Assembly (NCBI RefSeq): GCF_002368395.1
Contig: NZ_AP018254.1
Location: 5,084,001-5,148,000 of the forward strand
DNA: 64,000 nt
Source of the DNA: Calothrix sp. NIES-3974
Lineage (GTDB): Bacteria > Cyanobacteriota > Cyanobacteriia > Cyanobacteriales > Nostocaceae
Direction of reading: 5' to 3'
The notes under the pieces were generated by a model that worked only from the letters and a program-made list of their open reading frames with translations, was not told the origin of the DNA and did no database searches. Shown here in pieces: positions 1 through 8,614 of the stretch (positions are counted from its first letter, which is position 1; the number at the start of each line of letters is the position of its first letter). The translations under genes were made by a program, and so were the position numbers.

Positions 1-34
1 TAGAAAGAACCCCACCCTAACCCTCCCCGTAATC
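1..34. repeat. Left half of a dispersed repeat split by the IS4 element
   Basis: These 34 bases are identical to 30594-30627. The right half resumes at 1611-1662 and matches 30660-30711 with about two mismatches. The copy at 30594-30711 is therefore an uninterrupted version of the same repeat, and the insertion sequence at 35-1605 lies inside this one. The repeat probably continues to the left of the window. The function is unknown; it looks like a non-coding dispersed element of the genome. Confidence 0.8.
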
Positions 35-1605
35 CTATCCATTACCCGGATCTTTCTTAACAAAAAGTAAAAATACTTAAAAGAAGACGAAAGGCTTGAT
101 AGGTATAGTTTTGAGAGAGGAAAGATAGGGTGTAAAAAATGGAAAAATGGGCAGCAAGGGAATTGAAGCACTTGGATTTGGGAGATAAACGGCGAAACAA
201 GCGTTTGATAAAGATGGTAGAAGATTTAGCAGCACAACCAACATCGAGTGTACCTCAAGCATGTGGGAGCGTAGCAGCGACAACAGCAGCATATGATTTG
301 TGGAGTTCGCCGTATATAAAACCATCAGATATAAGCAATGGACATATCAAAAGTACAATCGAAAGGGCAAAAGAACACGAGATAGTATTAGCAATACAAG
401 ACACAACAAATATGGATGTAACAAGTCATCCAGCAACAGAAGGAATTGGATATCTAGACCAGAGAAAAAGTTTAGGATTAAAAGTACATTCAACGTTATT
501 ATCAAGCATAAAAGGAGTTCCACTGGGAGTAATAGACCAACAAGTATGGTCAAGAAATATCGAAGATTTAGGAATAGCAAAAACACGTAGAAAAAGACAA
601 ACAGAAGAAAAAGAAAGCCAAAGATGGTTGGAAGGGCTAGAGAGAACAAATAAATTACTACCAGAAAAGATAAAAATCATAACAGTAGCAGACTCAGAAG
701 CAGATATATTTGATTTATTTAATCAGGAAAGACCAGAAAATAGCCACTTACTAATCAGAGGAACTCATAATAGAAAAGTTAGCCATACAGCGAATTATCT
801 ACATGAGGCGATCAGGTCAAGTCCAACTCAGGGAGAAGTAGAAGTCAAGGTAAGAAGAAATCCAGAAAGACCAGAAAGGATAGCAAAACTAACAATTAGA
901 TACGAAACAGTTGAAATAGAAGTACCAAAAAATAAGCTCGGGCGTTCGCTTTGTAAACCAGTAAAACTACAGGTGATATTAGCAGAAGAAAAGAGTCCAC
1001 CATCGGAGATAAAACCAATCAGTTGGTTATTGTTAACGACATTGGAAATTAATAGCCTTGAAGATGCGGTAAAATGTGTTGAATGGTATACATATCGTTG
1101 GTTAATCGAGCGTTATCACTATACATTGAAAAGCGGTTGTCGAATCGAGGAATTACAACTGGAGACAGGAAAACGCCTATCAATGGCATTAGCGACATAT
1201 TCGATTGTGGCATGGCGATTATTATGGTTAACTTACCAAGCAAGGGATAATCCAGAACAAAGTTGTGAAACGGTTTTAACTACAGTTGAATGGCAATCTT
1301 TATGTGTAAGTGTGAACAAAAACCCAATTCCACCAGATCAGCCACCAACATTAAGAGAAGCTGTACGAATGATTGCTCGACTAGGTGGTTTTCTGGGTCG
1401 TAAAGGTGATGGGGAACCTGGAGTCAAGACGATTTGGAGAGGGTTACGACGATTGCACGATATCGCCGTAACTTGGAAGCTAGCCCATCAAATCTAAATG
1501 CATACTTTCTGAGTTTTGTCTAATCTTAATGCTTAATCCCTCTACTGAAATCATTTCTATAATCGCTTTTCAGACTTTGTTAAGAAAGATGTGACTAATG
1601 GATAG
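35..1605 (+). mobile_element. IS4-family insertion sequence, about 1.57 kb
   Basis: The element is bounded by roughly 30-bp terminal inverted repeats. The left end is 35-64 and the right end is 1576-1605; both read CTATCCATTA at the outer edge and CTTTCTTAACAAA at the inner edge, with a few mismatches between. A single transposase gene occupies the interior. No target-site duplication is visible. Compared with the intact repeat at 30594-30711, 32 bp of target (equivalent to 30628-30659) are missing and five extra bases (1606-1610) sit at the right end. Confidence 0.85.
139..1497 (+). CDS. IS4-family (Tn5/IS50-like) transposase
   Basis: This is a DDE transposase that catalyses cut-and-paste movement of its own element. 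The N-terminus (about residues 1-60) carries the Tn5-type DNA-binding module, with the stretch LDLGDKRRNKRL followed by LAAQPTSSVPQA. Likely catalytic residues are D88 (in QDTT), D185 (in VADSEAD) and E324. The last sits in a perfect IS4 YREK signature: Y317, R320, E324, K331 with spacings of 2, 3 and 6. The ORF is full length (452 aa) and undisrupted, so the element may be active. The ATG at 139 follows a purine-rich stretch at 118-131. Base composition is AT-rich and A-biased, unlike the neighbouring genes, as expected for a mobile gene. Confidence 0.93.
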   Translation: MEKWAARELKHLDLGDKRRNKRLIKMVEDLAAQPTSSVPQACGSVAATTAAYDLWSSPYIKPSDISNGHIKSTIERAKEHEIVLAIQDTTNMDVTSHPATEGIGYLDQRKSLGLKVHSTLLSSIKGVPLGVIDQQVWSRNIEDLGIAKTRRKRQTEEKESQRWLEGLERTNKLLPEKIKIITVADSEADIFDLFNQERPENSHLLIRGTHNRKVSHTANYLHEAIRSSPTQGEVEVKVRRNPERPERIAKLTIRYETVEIEVPKNKLGRSLCKPVKLQVILAEEKSPPSEIKPISWLLLTTLEINSLEDAVKCVEWYTYRWLIERYHYTLKSGCRIEELQLETGKRLSMALATYSIVAWRLLWLTYQARDNPEQSCETVLTTVEWQSLCVSVNKNPIPPDQPPTLREAVRMIARLGGFLGRKGDGEPGVKTIWRGLRRLHDIAVTWKLAHQI

Positions 1606-2232
1606 CTATAGGTGAAGGAGTAGGTTCAAATTATGTGCAACTTTACATTAAATTGGTATTAACCCAAGTTGCTAGTTATAAAAGAATGTCGATTTTTAAG
1701 TACAAAATCTAAAATTTTCGTGTCTAAAAATACAGGAAAGCGGATATTATGTATCATATCTATACATTTAGAGGCACTAACTAGCAACTTACGTTATTAG
1801 GGATTTAGTAATGCTAAATTCCTAAATTTTTTTGAGGTATATGATAAAATCCAATAAGGTTAAGTTAAAGATAACTGTAGGTTGGATTGAGGTTTTGCAT
1901 AGACTGTTGATTTTGTGGAAATTTACCCATAAGTTCACACAGTTTTTATGATGATCTCGTCCCGATGCTCCCCGTGGGGACGCATTCCACGAGGGCTACT
2001 GCCTCTAGATTCTTCAACCCAACCTCATCAATAATCAGGCTTTTAATTATAACTGAACTGTATTGTGATAAAATCTCCAAAAATGCGATCGCCTACTCCA
2101 TTAGCACAATCGCACTTGTTTATTTGCTCATGATTCCCGTGCTATTTTTACTTTTGAAGGAATATTGAGCGATGGAAACTAGAGGTAAGGGGTAACTTGT
2201 TAGAAATTGCGTATTTTTGCATTTCCCAGACA
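1606..2232. other. Non-coding spacer between IS4 and tRNA-Gly
   Basis: The first part (1611-1662) is the right half of the split dispersed repeat. A fold-back of cyanobacterial type follows: GGTTGGATTGAGG near 1880 faces CAACCCAACCTCA near 2020. A 67-codon frame at 1965-2168 shows no family features and runs through this repeat, so it is not called as a gene. The tRNA is encoded on the minus strand at the end of the spacer. Confidence 0.5.
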
Positions 2233-2303
2233 AGCGGGTAGCGGGAATCGAACCCGCAACTAGACCTTGGGAAGGTCTCATTTTACCACTAAACTATACC
2301 CGC
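2233..2303 (-). tRNA. tRNA-Gly(CCC)
   Basis: The reverse strand folds into a 71-nt cloverleaf. The acceptor stem pairs GCGGGTA with TACCCGC and is followed by the discriminator T. The anticodon stem AGACC/GGTCT holds the loop TTCCCAA, giving anticodon CCC for glycine (codon GGG). The T arm contains the canonical GTTCGAATC loop. CCA is not encoded. The D-arm GTTTAGTGGTAAAA is typical of short bacterial glycine tRNAs. Confidence 0.95.
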
Positions 2304-2778
2304 ATAAGATAAATATAGCAGTTTGGGAGTTAGTTTTTCAATCCCTTAAGTATGGCAATGGTCGTCTTGCTCAGAAGTACTTTTAGATCCACATCTGGAT
2401 GTAGTGATTAATCAAGTAAGTCGGTAAGAAAAAACAAAGCTGATGTCAAGAAAAGTAGAGCTTCCCTATTTAACGTGAATATTCCTAGGTCGTAGCTCGC
2501 TACGACGGATTTTCGACACCACAATCCTTGTGAATCAATAATTTTGTCAGTTAAGGTTTAAAGTAACCTCATTCATTAGTTGAGAACGAAGTCAATAACT
2601 TGCCGATTCCAGATTTACTGATTTTTTTCTCAATATACTAGGAGGTTTTTAAAAACTTTTGTTTCCCACGAATAATCCTGGACAAGAGTTTCAGGCTTTA
2701 TAACTTATCGAACTCACGTCATTTAGCTCCTAAGTGATAGTTATTCACACTGACTTACTTCAAGATTAGGTAAGAAAT
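2304..2778. other. Spacer with dispersed repeat R1 (copy 1)
   Basis: No gene was found. The segment from about 2521 to 2697 is a dispersed repeat related to 56535-56886. Shared blocks include AATCCTTGTGAATC, AGTTGAGAAC-AAGTCAATAACT, GGAGGTTTTTAAAAAC and CCACGAATA--CTGGACAAGA. This copy is the simpler one; the copy near 56.7 kb has two extra inserts. A short palindrome, TCGTAGC-GCTACGA, lies near 2490. Confidence 0.6.
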
Positions 2779-3060
2779 TTATAGAATCCGTGCAGATTGC
2801 ATTAACTTTAATGTTGCTTCCAAGTCTTTCAGATTACTCAAATCGATATTTTGGGTTTTTTGCTTCACTTCCTTGAGGGATTTTAATTGACCTTGAGGTT
2901 CGACTCCAGATATTAAGGGGTATTCAAAGGTCTCGCTTGCAAAATATTCCTGTGCTTCTTTTCCTAACATAAACTCAACAAATTTTTGGGCAATATTCGG
3001 ATTTCTTGCACTTTTGAGGATTGCCACACCAGCTATATTCACCAAAGAACCAACATCATT
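2779..3060 (-). pseudogene. C-terminal remnant of a Fe(3+) ABC substrate-binding protein
   Basis: About 94 codons remain, starting in-frame just after a TAA at 3061-3063 and reading NDVGSLVNIAGVAILKS. It aligns with the C-terminal quarter of the intact binding protein at 6237-7247, which reads RDAGAIVNIAGVAVLR. It keeps the same landmarks: a YFA-ET-EYPLI block and a closing LDL/L-DL-ATL block. The N-terminal three quarters, including the signal peptide and most of the iron-binding lobes, are missing, so it cannot be functional. It lies 107 bp downstream of the transporter ATPase. This suggests the operon once encoded a second binding protein, as in the FutA1/FutA2 arrangement, or that a duplicate was truncated. 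Confidence 0.85.
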
Positions 3061-3167
3061 TTACAACTAATTATCAATAAAAAATAGCATATTTTTGGGG
3101 TATGACGCTTGAATTATAAAGATTAATTATCAAAAATTATCTTGATTAGCCTCAAAGATTAAAATAA

Positions 3168-4220
3168 CTACTTGGTAAATATTTTGATTAAATTCTCTGG
3201 TACAGATACCTGTACGGTTGCACCTTCGGGGATAGCTGTATCAATTCCCGTGCGAATATGAAGTTCCTTTCCGGAGGGGGTATGCAGACAATAACGATAT
3301 TCTCTTCCTAAAAATCGCCGACTATGGACTATCACAGGACTGTCTACACAGGGTTGTAAGGTACAGTCTTCTTGACGAACCATGATTTCACCCTTATTTT
3401 GATTAGGTGGAGTAGATGGAGCGGCGATCGCAAATTCACCAATTTCTGTTGACCAGATATCACCTTGACGATGAGCAGGGATAAAATTAGCTTGGGTGAC
3501 AAATTCTGCCACAAATCGCGATGCGGGTTGGGTATAAATTTCTTCAGGTGTACCAATTTGTTCTAGTTTCCCTTCTCGCATCACCCCGACAACATCACAC
3601 ATGGCTAAAGCTTCTTCCTGGTCATGGGTTACAAATACAGCTGATATTCCCGCAGCTTTGATAATATCTCGCATTTCTTCCCGCAGCTGCAACCGAACTT
3701 GCACATCCAAGTTAGATAGGGGTTCATCCAGTAGCATTAATTTGGGTCGGGGTGCTAAAGCTCTTGCAAGTGCAACCCGTTGTTGTTGTCCCCCAGAAAG
3801 TTCGTAGGGGTAGCGTTTTTCTAATCCATACAGTTGCACTAAATCGAGGGTTTCCGAGACACGTTGTTGGGTTTGTTGTTTATTTAAATTCTTTAAACCA
3901 AAGGCAATATTTTCTGCAACTGTTAAATGGGGAAATAGAGCATAATCTTGAAAAACAATGCCAATATCTCTCTTTTCTGGTGGCAACCAATTACTACCAC
4001 CACAAACCATTTTACCGCCAATTTCAATACATCCACTTTGGGGACGTTCTAAACCACCAATCAATCGTAATAATGTGGTTTTTCCGCAACCAGAAGGACC
4101 GAGAAATCCTAATATATCCCCTTTTTTTAAGCTTAAGGAGACATTATCCACTGCGGGTTTATCAGTTTGGGTAAATTGTTTCGTGACGTTATCTAAGCAG
4201 AGAATGATTGGTTTTTCCAT
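3168..4220 (-). CDS. Fe(3+) ABC transporter ATP-binding protein (FbpC/FutC type)
   Basis: This is the cytoplasmic ATPase that powers import of ferric iron through the two-domain permease encoded upstream. Motifs are complete: Walker A GPSGCGKTT at residues 41-49, Q-loop Q91, signature LSGGQQQR at 141-148, Walker B LMLLDEP at 161-167 and the switch histidine H199. After about residue 240 comes a TOBE-like C-terminal domain typical of FbpC/PotA-type ATPases. The length of 350 aa is normal for the family. It is the third gene of a minus-strand set (binding protein, permease, ATPase) but lies about 390 bp from the permease, so it may also have its own promoter. Iron is the inferred substrate, based on the binding protein; sulfate and polyamine ATPases look similar. 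Confidence 0.88.
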   Translation of the reverse strand: MEKPIILCLDNVTKQFTQTDKPAVDNVSLSLKKGDILGFLGPSGCGKTTLLRLIGGLERPQSGCIEIGGKMVCGGSNWLPPEKRDIGIVFQDYALFPHLTVAENIAFGLKNLNKQQTQQRVSETLDLVQLYGLEKRYPYELSGGQQQRVALARALAPRPKLMLLDEPLSNLDVQVRLQLREEMRDIIKAAGISAVFVTHDQEEALAMCDVVGVMREGKLEQIGTPEEIYTQPASRFVAEFVTQANFIPAHRQGDIWSTEIGEFAIAAPSTPPNQNKGEIMVRQEDCTLQPCVDSPVIVHSRRFLGREYRYCLHTPSGKELHIRTGIDTAIPEGATVQVSVPENLIKIFTK

Positions 4221-4612
4221 TTTTTAATTGAAGTTTCATCAATAGAGTTGAGCAAGAATACAGGATACAGGATACAGAATACGGGAGTAAAAATGGTTTA
4301 TTGCAATCAGTAAAAAGAATAAAATATACCTCCTGAAAGTTCAAAATTACTGTATATCAACTAAGTTTAAAAAACATTATTGAATAAGTATAATTGTCGG
4401 AAATTTTAGACGAAGACAGCTATGTTTTGATTAGGTAGGTAAGTGGTATTTATTCATAATGATTTCCCAAATAATGCGATAAAAAATTTTGTTTTACAAA
4501 CGTAATTTTTTAGAGACGTAATATATTACGTCTCTACATATATTGTGGATGCGTTACAATCTCTATTCCCCGACAGAATACCCCATTCACCATAGCAAAA
4601 TCCAAAATCAAT
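4221..4612. other. Spacer between ATPase and permease genes
   Basis: No gene is supported. Two repeat types are visible. ACAGGAT-type heptamers run at about 4258-4281. A perfect palindrome at 4511-4536 has arms TAGAGACG/CGTCTCTA and core TAATATATTA, a member of the dispersed family also found at 24021 and 60311. The spacer interrupts what would otherwise be a compact iron-transport operon; the palindrome hairpin could attenuate or terminate the transcript. Confidence 0.55.
4511..4536. repeat. Dispersed palindrome, TAGAGACG arm family
   Basis: A perfect 26-bp palindrome with core TAATATATTA. The core is identical to those at 24021-24050 and 60311-60332. Related copies elsewhere have other palindromic cores. 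Confidence 0.85.
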
Positions 4613-6232
4613 TTATTTTTGCATTTTCTTCTCCTGTGATAAAACTAAAAATGTCGAAATCATTGATACTAACAACATTGTTAAAGATGCAGATGCTGCA
4701 TCATCAAAATCTACATTTTCTGTGGCATCCCAAATTGCGATCGCTAAAGTTTTAAACCCGATAGGAGCTAACAGGATTGTTGCTGGTAATTCCTTAATCG
4801 CTGTTAAAAATACTAACACTGCACCACTAATTAAACCGGGACTAACTAACGGTATCGTTACTTCCTGGAGAGTTTGCCAAGGTGTTCTCCCTAAACTTCG
4901 GGCTGATTCCTCAATCCGGGGACTTACTTGTAATAAAGAACTGCGAATCGTTCCCACCGATTGGGGTACAAATAATACCAAATAGGCAAATACCAACATT
5001 GGTAATGTTTGATATAGCATCTCTACTAAATCAATGGAGAAACTACCAAAGGATATAATTGGTAAATTCGCTCCAAAAGATACCACTGCTAAAGCCACCA
5101 CAATTCCCGGTAAGCCAAAGGCAATATAGGAACAACGCTCAATCATCGCTGTAATTTTACTGGGAAAACGTACCGATAAAATTGCAATTGGCAAAGCAAA
5201 AATTGTTGTTACTAAACCAGCTAATCCAGCCGCAGTGATAGAATTCAAAATAGCCGGGAACAGATTCGGAAAACTATAATTTATATTCACAATTCCCCTG
5301 AGCAACCAAAAAATACTTACCCCCACAGGTAAAGCAACTCCTAACGAAGTAATTATCAAACAAAAACCAAATCCAACCCATTTCCAAACACCTAATTTCA
5401 CAATTTTTGCTGGACGTAGAGATGCAGAACCACGAGTGTAATAAACAGCGCGAGTCCGCACTCGATATTCCACCCACAAAATTATCATCACCAACGCAAC
5501 TAACATCAACGACAACGCAGCTGCACTACTGCGGTCAAAGCTGGTTTTATACTGAATAAAAATCGCCCTGGTAAAAGCATCAAATTGCATCAACGAAGGT
5601 GTACCAAAGTCCCGCAAACTATACAATGCAACTAGCAAACCACCAGCGACCAAAGATGGTTTTAATTGGGGTAAAGTCACCCGCCAAAATGTTTCCCTAC
5701 TTGTGTAGCCTAAACTACGTCCCGCTTCCTCCAATGCTGGATCTATCCCCTGCAAACCTGCACGTACACTCAATAACATGTAGGGATAGGTAAACAAGGT
5801 CATGGCCAAGATTACCCCAGGCCAACCATAAATGGAAGGTAATCTCTCCACTCCCAGGGGTTCGAGTAAGAATTGCAACATACTGCCCCGTGGAGCAAAG
5901 GCGGCAATCAGGGCAAAACTACCTACGTAGCTAGGAACCGCAAGGGGTAAAGTCGTAGCAATTAACCAAAAGCGTCTACCGGGGAGGTTGGTTCGTACCG
6001 TTAAAAAAGCTAAGGGTACGGCAATCAACGCTGACAATAATGTTACAATCGCCGCCATCCCCGCACTATTTAACATAATCTCCAGATTGCGAGGGTTAGA
6101 AATTAAATCCCAGAAACCCTCTACGCCAACACCAGTAGCCCGTATAACCAGATACAAGAAAGGCAGAGTAATGGCAATTGCCACCACTCCTGCTGTAATA
6201 GTTAGAAAAAGTGGGGGACGACCCGCTTTCAT
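4613..6232 (-). CDS. Fe(3+) ABC transporter permease (FbpB/FutB type, duplicated domain)
   Basis: This is an inner-membrane permease of 539 aa with two fused binding-protein-dependent transport domains, so one polypeptide forms the whole channel. Each half shows an EAA-type loop that contacts the ATPase: EEAGRSLGYTSRETFWRVTL in the first half and EESARSLGRTPWQTLQEVTI in the second. About twelve hydrophobic segments are visible, the first near residues 9-29. The size and tandem-domain design match FbpB/FutB of ferric-iron importers. Its start lies 4 bp after the stop of the binding-protein gene, so the two genes are clearly co-transcribed and probably translationally coupled. Confidence 0.9.
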   Translation of the reverse strand: MKAGRPPLFLTITAGVVAIAITLPFLYLVIRATGVGVEGFWDLISNPRNLEIMLNSAGMAAIVTLLSALIAVPLAFLTVRTNLPGRRFWLIATTLPLAVPSYVGSFALIAAFAPRGSMLQFLLEPLGVERLPSIYGWPGVILAMTLFTYPYMLLSVRAGLQGIDPALEEAGRSLGYTSRETFWRVTLPQLKPSLVAGGLLVALYSLRDFGTPSLMQFDAFTRAIFIQYKTSFDRSSAAALSLMLVALVMIILWVEYRVRTRAVYYTRGSASLRPAKIVKLGVWKWVGFGFCLIITSLGVALPVGVSIFWLLRGIVNINYSFPNLFPAILNSITAAGLAGLVTTIFALPIAILSVRFPSKITAMIERCSYIAFGLPGIVVALAVVSFGANLPIISFGSFSIDLVEMLYQTLPMLVFAYLVLFVPQSVGTIRSSLLQVSPRIEESARSLGRTPWQTLQEVTIPLVSPGLISGAVLVFLTAIKELPATILLAPIGFKTLAIAIWDATENVDFDDAASASLTMLLVSMISTFLVLSQEKKMQK

Positions 6233-6236
6233 TTTT

Positions 6237-7247
6237 TTAGAGAACTCCTGCTTGTTTTAAAACTCTCAAGGTACCTTGTAAATCAGATAATTCATTCAAA
6301 TCCAAACGCGGAGGATTAAGTCTACCTAAAGGAATTTGTCCTGCTGGCGCTTTTGCTCCACGAATCAAAGGATACTCAGTTGTTTCCTCCGCGAAGTAGT
6401 TCTGAGAACTGGGAGAAAGGAGGTAATTAATTAATCTTTCTACATCTGCACGTTGGTCAGTGGTTCTTAAAACTGCTACACCTGCAATATTAACTATTGC
6501 ACCTGCATCTCTGCGAGTGTAGTGAGCTGCAACGGGGATATTGGGATTGGTTCTTTTTATCTGACCCAGGTAGTAGTTATTCACTAAACCTAAATGAATT
6601 TCACCCTTACCAACCGCTTCCACAATCGCCGTATTTCTGCCGTAGTCTTTTACCCCATTGGCTTTCATTCCTCTTAGCCACTCGATGGTTTTTTGGTCTC
6701 CTTCGAGTTTACGCATCGCTGTAATAAAGGATTGGAAAGAACCGTTAGTAGGTGCCCAACCTACTTTACCACGCCATTTGGGTTGAGTTAATTCCGCTAC
6801 TGTTCTGGGTAGCTCTGCTGGTTTGACTAATCTGGTGTTGTAGTTGATTACTCTTGCTCTGGCTGTAATCCCCATCCAGTTTCCCGATCGTGAACGGTAG
6901 CGAGAATCAACTTTATTCAGGATGGAACCGGGAATTGAATGGGTTAGTCCTGCTTGTTGTACAGCACCCAATGCACCTGCGTCCTGAGCAAAGAACATGT
7001 CTGCACGACTTCTTCTTCCTTCTTCTAATAGCGCGATCGCTAACTCAGCTGTGTCACCATAACGAACTTGAATATTTAAGTTCAGGTCTCTTCTCGCTCT
7101 TTCAATTAACGGTCCAATCAGCTTTTCATTCCTACCAGAGTAAATCGTCAGGGTTCTTGATTGTTGAGCATTGACTCCTAACCCTGTACCCACAATTACC
7201 GCAACCAACGCACCAGCACAGAATTTCGTCAATGAAACTTTTTTCAA
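6237..7247 (-). CDS. Fe(3+) ABC transporter substrate-binding protein
   Basis: A periplasmic iron-binding protein of the FbpA/FutA group, 336 aa. A signal peptide spans residues 1-27 (KK followed by a hydrophobic core, cleavage near VNA-QQ). The mature protein opens with LTIYSGRNEKLIGPLIE, the standard beta1 region of the family. NNYYLGQ (about residues 224-230) resembles the paired tyrosines that coordinate iron. The start codon is TTG at 7247; it is chosen because the strong Shine-Dalgarno GGAGGAAAAG ends three bases upstream and the signal peptide begins here. First gene of the operon, followed 4 bp later by the permease. Confidence 0.9.
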   Translation of the reverse strand: MKKVSLTKFCAGALVAVIVGTGLGVNAQQSRTLTIYSGRNEKLIGPLIERARRDLNLNIQVRYGDTAELAIALLEEGRRSRADMFFAQDAGALGAVQQAGLTHSIPGSILNKVDSRYRSRSGNWMGITARARVINYNTRLVKPAELPRTVAELTQPKWRGKVGWAPTNGSFQSFITAMRKLEGDQKTIEWLRGMKANGVKDYGRNTAIVEAVGKGEIHLGLVNNYYLGQIKRTNPNIPVAAHYTRRDAGAIVNIAGVAVLRTTDQRADVERLINYLLSPSSQNYFAEETTEYPLIRGAKAPAGQIPLGRLNPPRLDLNELSDLQGTLRVLKQAGVL

Positions 7248-7262
7248 CTTCTTTTCCTCCAG

Positions 7263-7305
7263 ATTTATTAGTAATTACTGGCAATATCCTCAATTTATTA
7301 GTAAT
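7263..7305. promoter_or_regulatory. Direct repeat upstream of the iron-transport operon
   Basis: The 13-mer ATTTATTAGTAAT occurs at 7263-7275 and again at 7293-7305, with identical orientation and start points 30 bp apart, close to three helical turns. The pair lies 16-58 bp upstream of the TTG start of the binding-protein gene. It does not resemble a Fur box that I can recognise. It may be an operator for a dimeric regulator or simply an AT-rich coincidence. Confidence 0.35.
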
Positions 7306-8143
7306 CTATCGCAAAAACAAGTATATAATATAACCTTAACTTTTTTATTGAAGAATTGTTTATTATTTAGGCTTTGAGATTATATTTTAGTTAGAAAAAG
7401 ACACACAGGTGCTAGCAAATCCCGAAAATATAGGCAAGGATAAATCTTACTGTTTTGGCTAATTTCGCCAATGACCCATAGGTATAAATGAGCAAACAGC
7501 CAACTCCCAACAGGGATTTATCGGCTCGCACCATCCTATTCCTATCAGCATGGCGATACAGTTGTTTCCTAGCAGTAGCTTACCGTTGATATTGTTTGTC
7601 ATGATTAAAGCTAAGTAGGTATCCATCGGCGCTACAATAGGGCTTTGCAAACAGTTGAGAAAGTTTTGAGATAACTACTATACCAAATTTCAAGCATCTA
7701 TTGATATTTATTTTTATCGCTCTTGACTTTAAATATCAATACCTGTAGTATCAATTAAATCGTACCCTTTTGTACATGCATCTAGGAATCTTTAACAATA
7801 ATTTTGGAGCCAGCTCAAGGTCAAGCATGGATCCATATCTCAGCCGTGTATTAGTATTGGTTTTTCAATATTAATAGCCTAGAATTTAGTCCTTACAGGC
7901 TTTTTCTCTGTCATCAGGTGATAGGGCTATGCACATAACCGTCTGCTGTATCAGCAGGATGGTCATAGTCCGCATTTGTCACAAAACCCTAAAACTCATG
8001 GGGAGTAGGGAGTAGAAGGAAAATCAATCCGTTACTCAAGGCTTACAACTTACTCGTGAGAAATCCAGGATAGGTGGTGCAAATTTTCTGGTATTGGATC
8101 AGAAAAGACTTTTAATAGAGTTTCGTGTCAGGAGAATTTAACA
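7306..8143. other. Divergent spacer upstream of iron operon and porin
   Basis: Most of this stretch shows no gene. A 63-codon minus-strand frame at 7459-7650 has no recognisable features. The fold-back repeat copy A lies at 7972-8067. The rest probably holds the promoters of the divergently transcribed iron-transport operon and of the small lipoprotein/porin side. Confidence 0.4.
7972..8067. repeat. Fold-back dispersed element, copy A
   Basis: About 95 bp, beginning CATTTGTCACAAAACCCTAAAA and ending ACTCGTGAGAAATCCAGG, so the ends are inverted repeats (TTTSTCAC / GTGAGAAA). The interior contains AAATCAATCCGTTACTCAAGG. Related copies lie at 15431-15534, 26237-26374 (reversed), 38377-38484 and 62654-62749 (reversed). 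Confidence 0.75.
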
Positions 8144-8257
8144 GTGCAGCGATCGCTTCTGTATTATTTGGTTAGTCTTCCTGCTTTTGCAGGTTTGTTA
8201 GCATGTGGTTCAGCAATAAAACAATTGGTATCAAAGGTCGATCAAAAGTATTTGTGA
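8144..8257 (+). CDS. Tiny putative lipoprotein (37 aa)
   Basis: Too short for routine gene calling. A GTG at 8144 is preceded by the Shine-Dalgarno AGGAG at about 8130-8134. The peptide has an early basic residue (VQRSLLYYLV), a hydrophobic core and the lipobox-like sequence GLLAC near residue 21, then a short polar tail of 16 residues ending in VDQKYL. That is the layout of a small lipoprotein such as entericidin-type peptides. A HIP1 octamer lies in codons 2-4. It lies 357 bp upstream of the porin gene on the same strand. No family is recognised and translation is unproven. Confidence 0.4.
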   Translation: MQRSLLYYLVSLPAFAGLLACGSAIKQLVSKVDQKYL

Positions 8258-8614
8258 CTATTGATAGTCTATATCAACAGTGATAGGTTTTTAACATAGA
8301 GATTACATAGGTATCTCATTTGCTTAACCATTGCGTGGTCTGGGTTTGTAGTAGTAGCTCTAATTCAATTCCGGAATGTCAATTGAGTTGCGTTGTCAAG
8401 CAGCAGCAATAGCCTAAATAATACCCCATAGATAAATCTAGTAGGGATTTGAAATGAAGAGCTACGCATGTTTGGTTTCTCCAAGATTGAAATCAAAGTA
8501 TTAATTTGTAATTACGTACGCGAAGCGTTGCCGCAGGCTATTACAAATTACGAATTACGGGTGATTTTCTCGATTAAATTCATACAAGTAATGTAGTGTG
8601 AGGATAACTAAATC
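8258..8614. other. Spacer upstream of the porin gene
   Basis: No gene was seen. At 8511-8550 is a short dispersed repeat, ACGTACGCGAAGCGTTGCCG followed by CAGGCTATTAC, which recurs in inverted orientation at the end of the HlyD gene (32851-32900). The porin Shine-Dalgarno GAGG lies at 8600-8603. Confidence 0.45.

Noticed and set aside
1965-2168. 67-codon plus-strand frame ending in a hydrophobic tail
   Set aside because: Covers a known type of dispersed fold-back and low-complexity AT-rich DNA; no Shine-Dalgarno.
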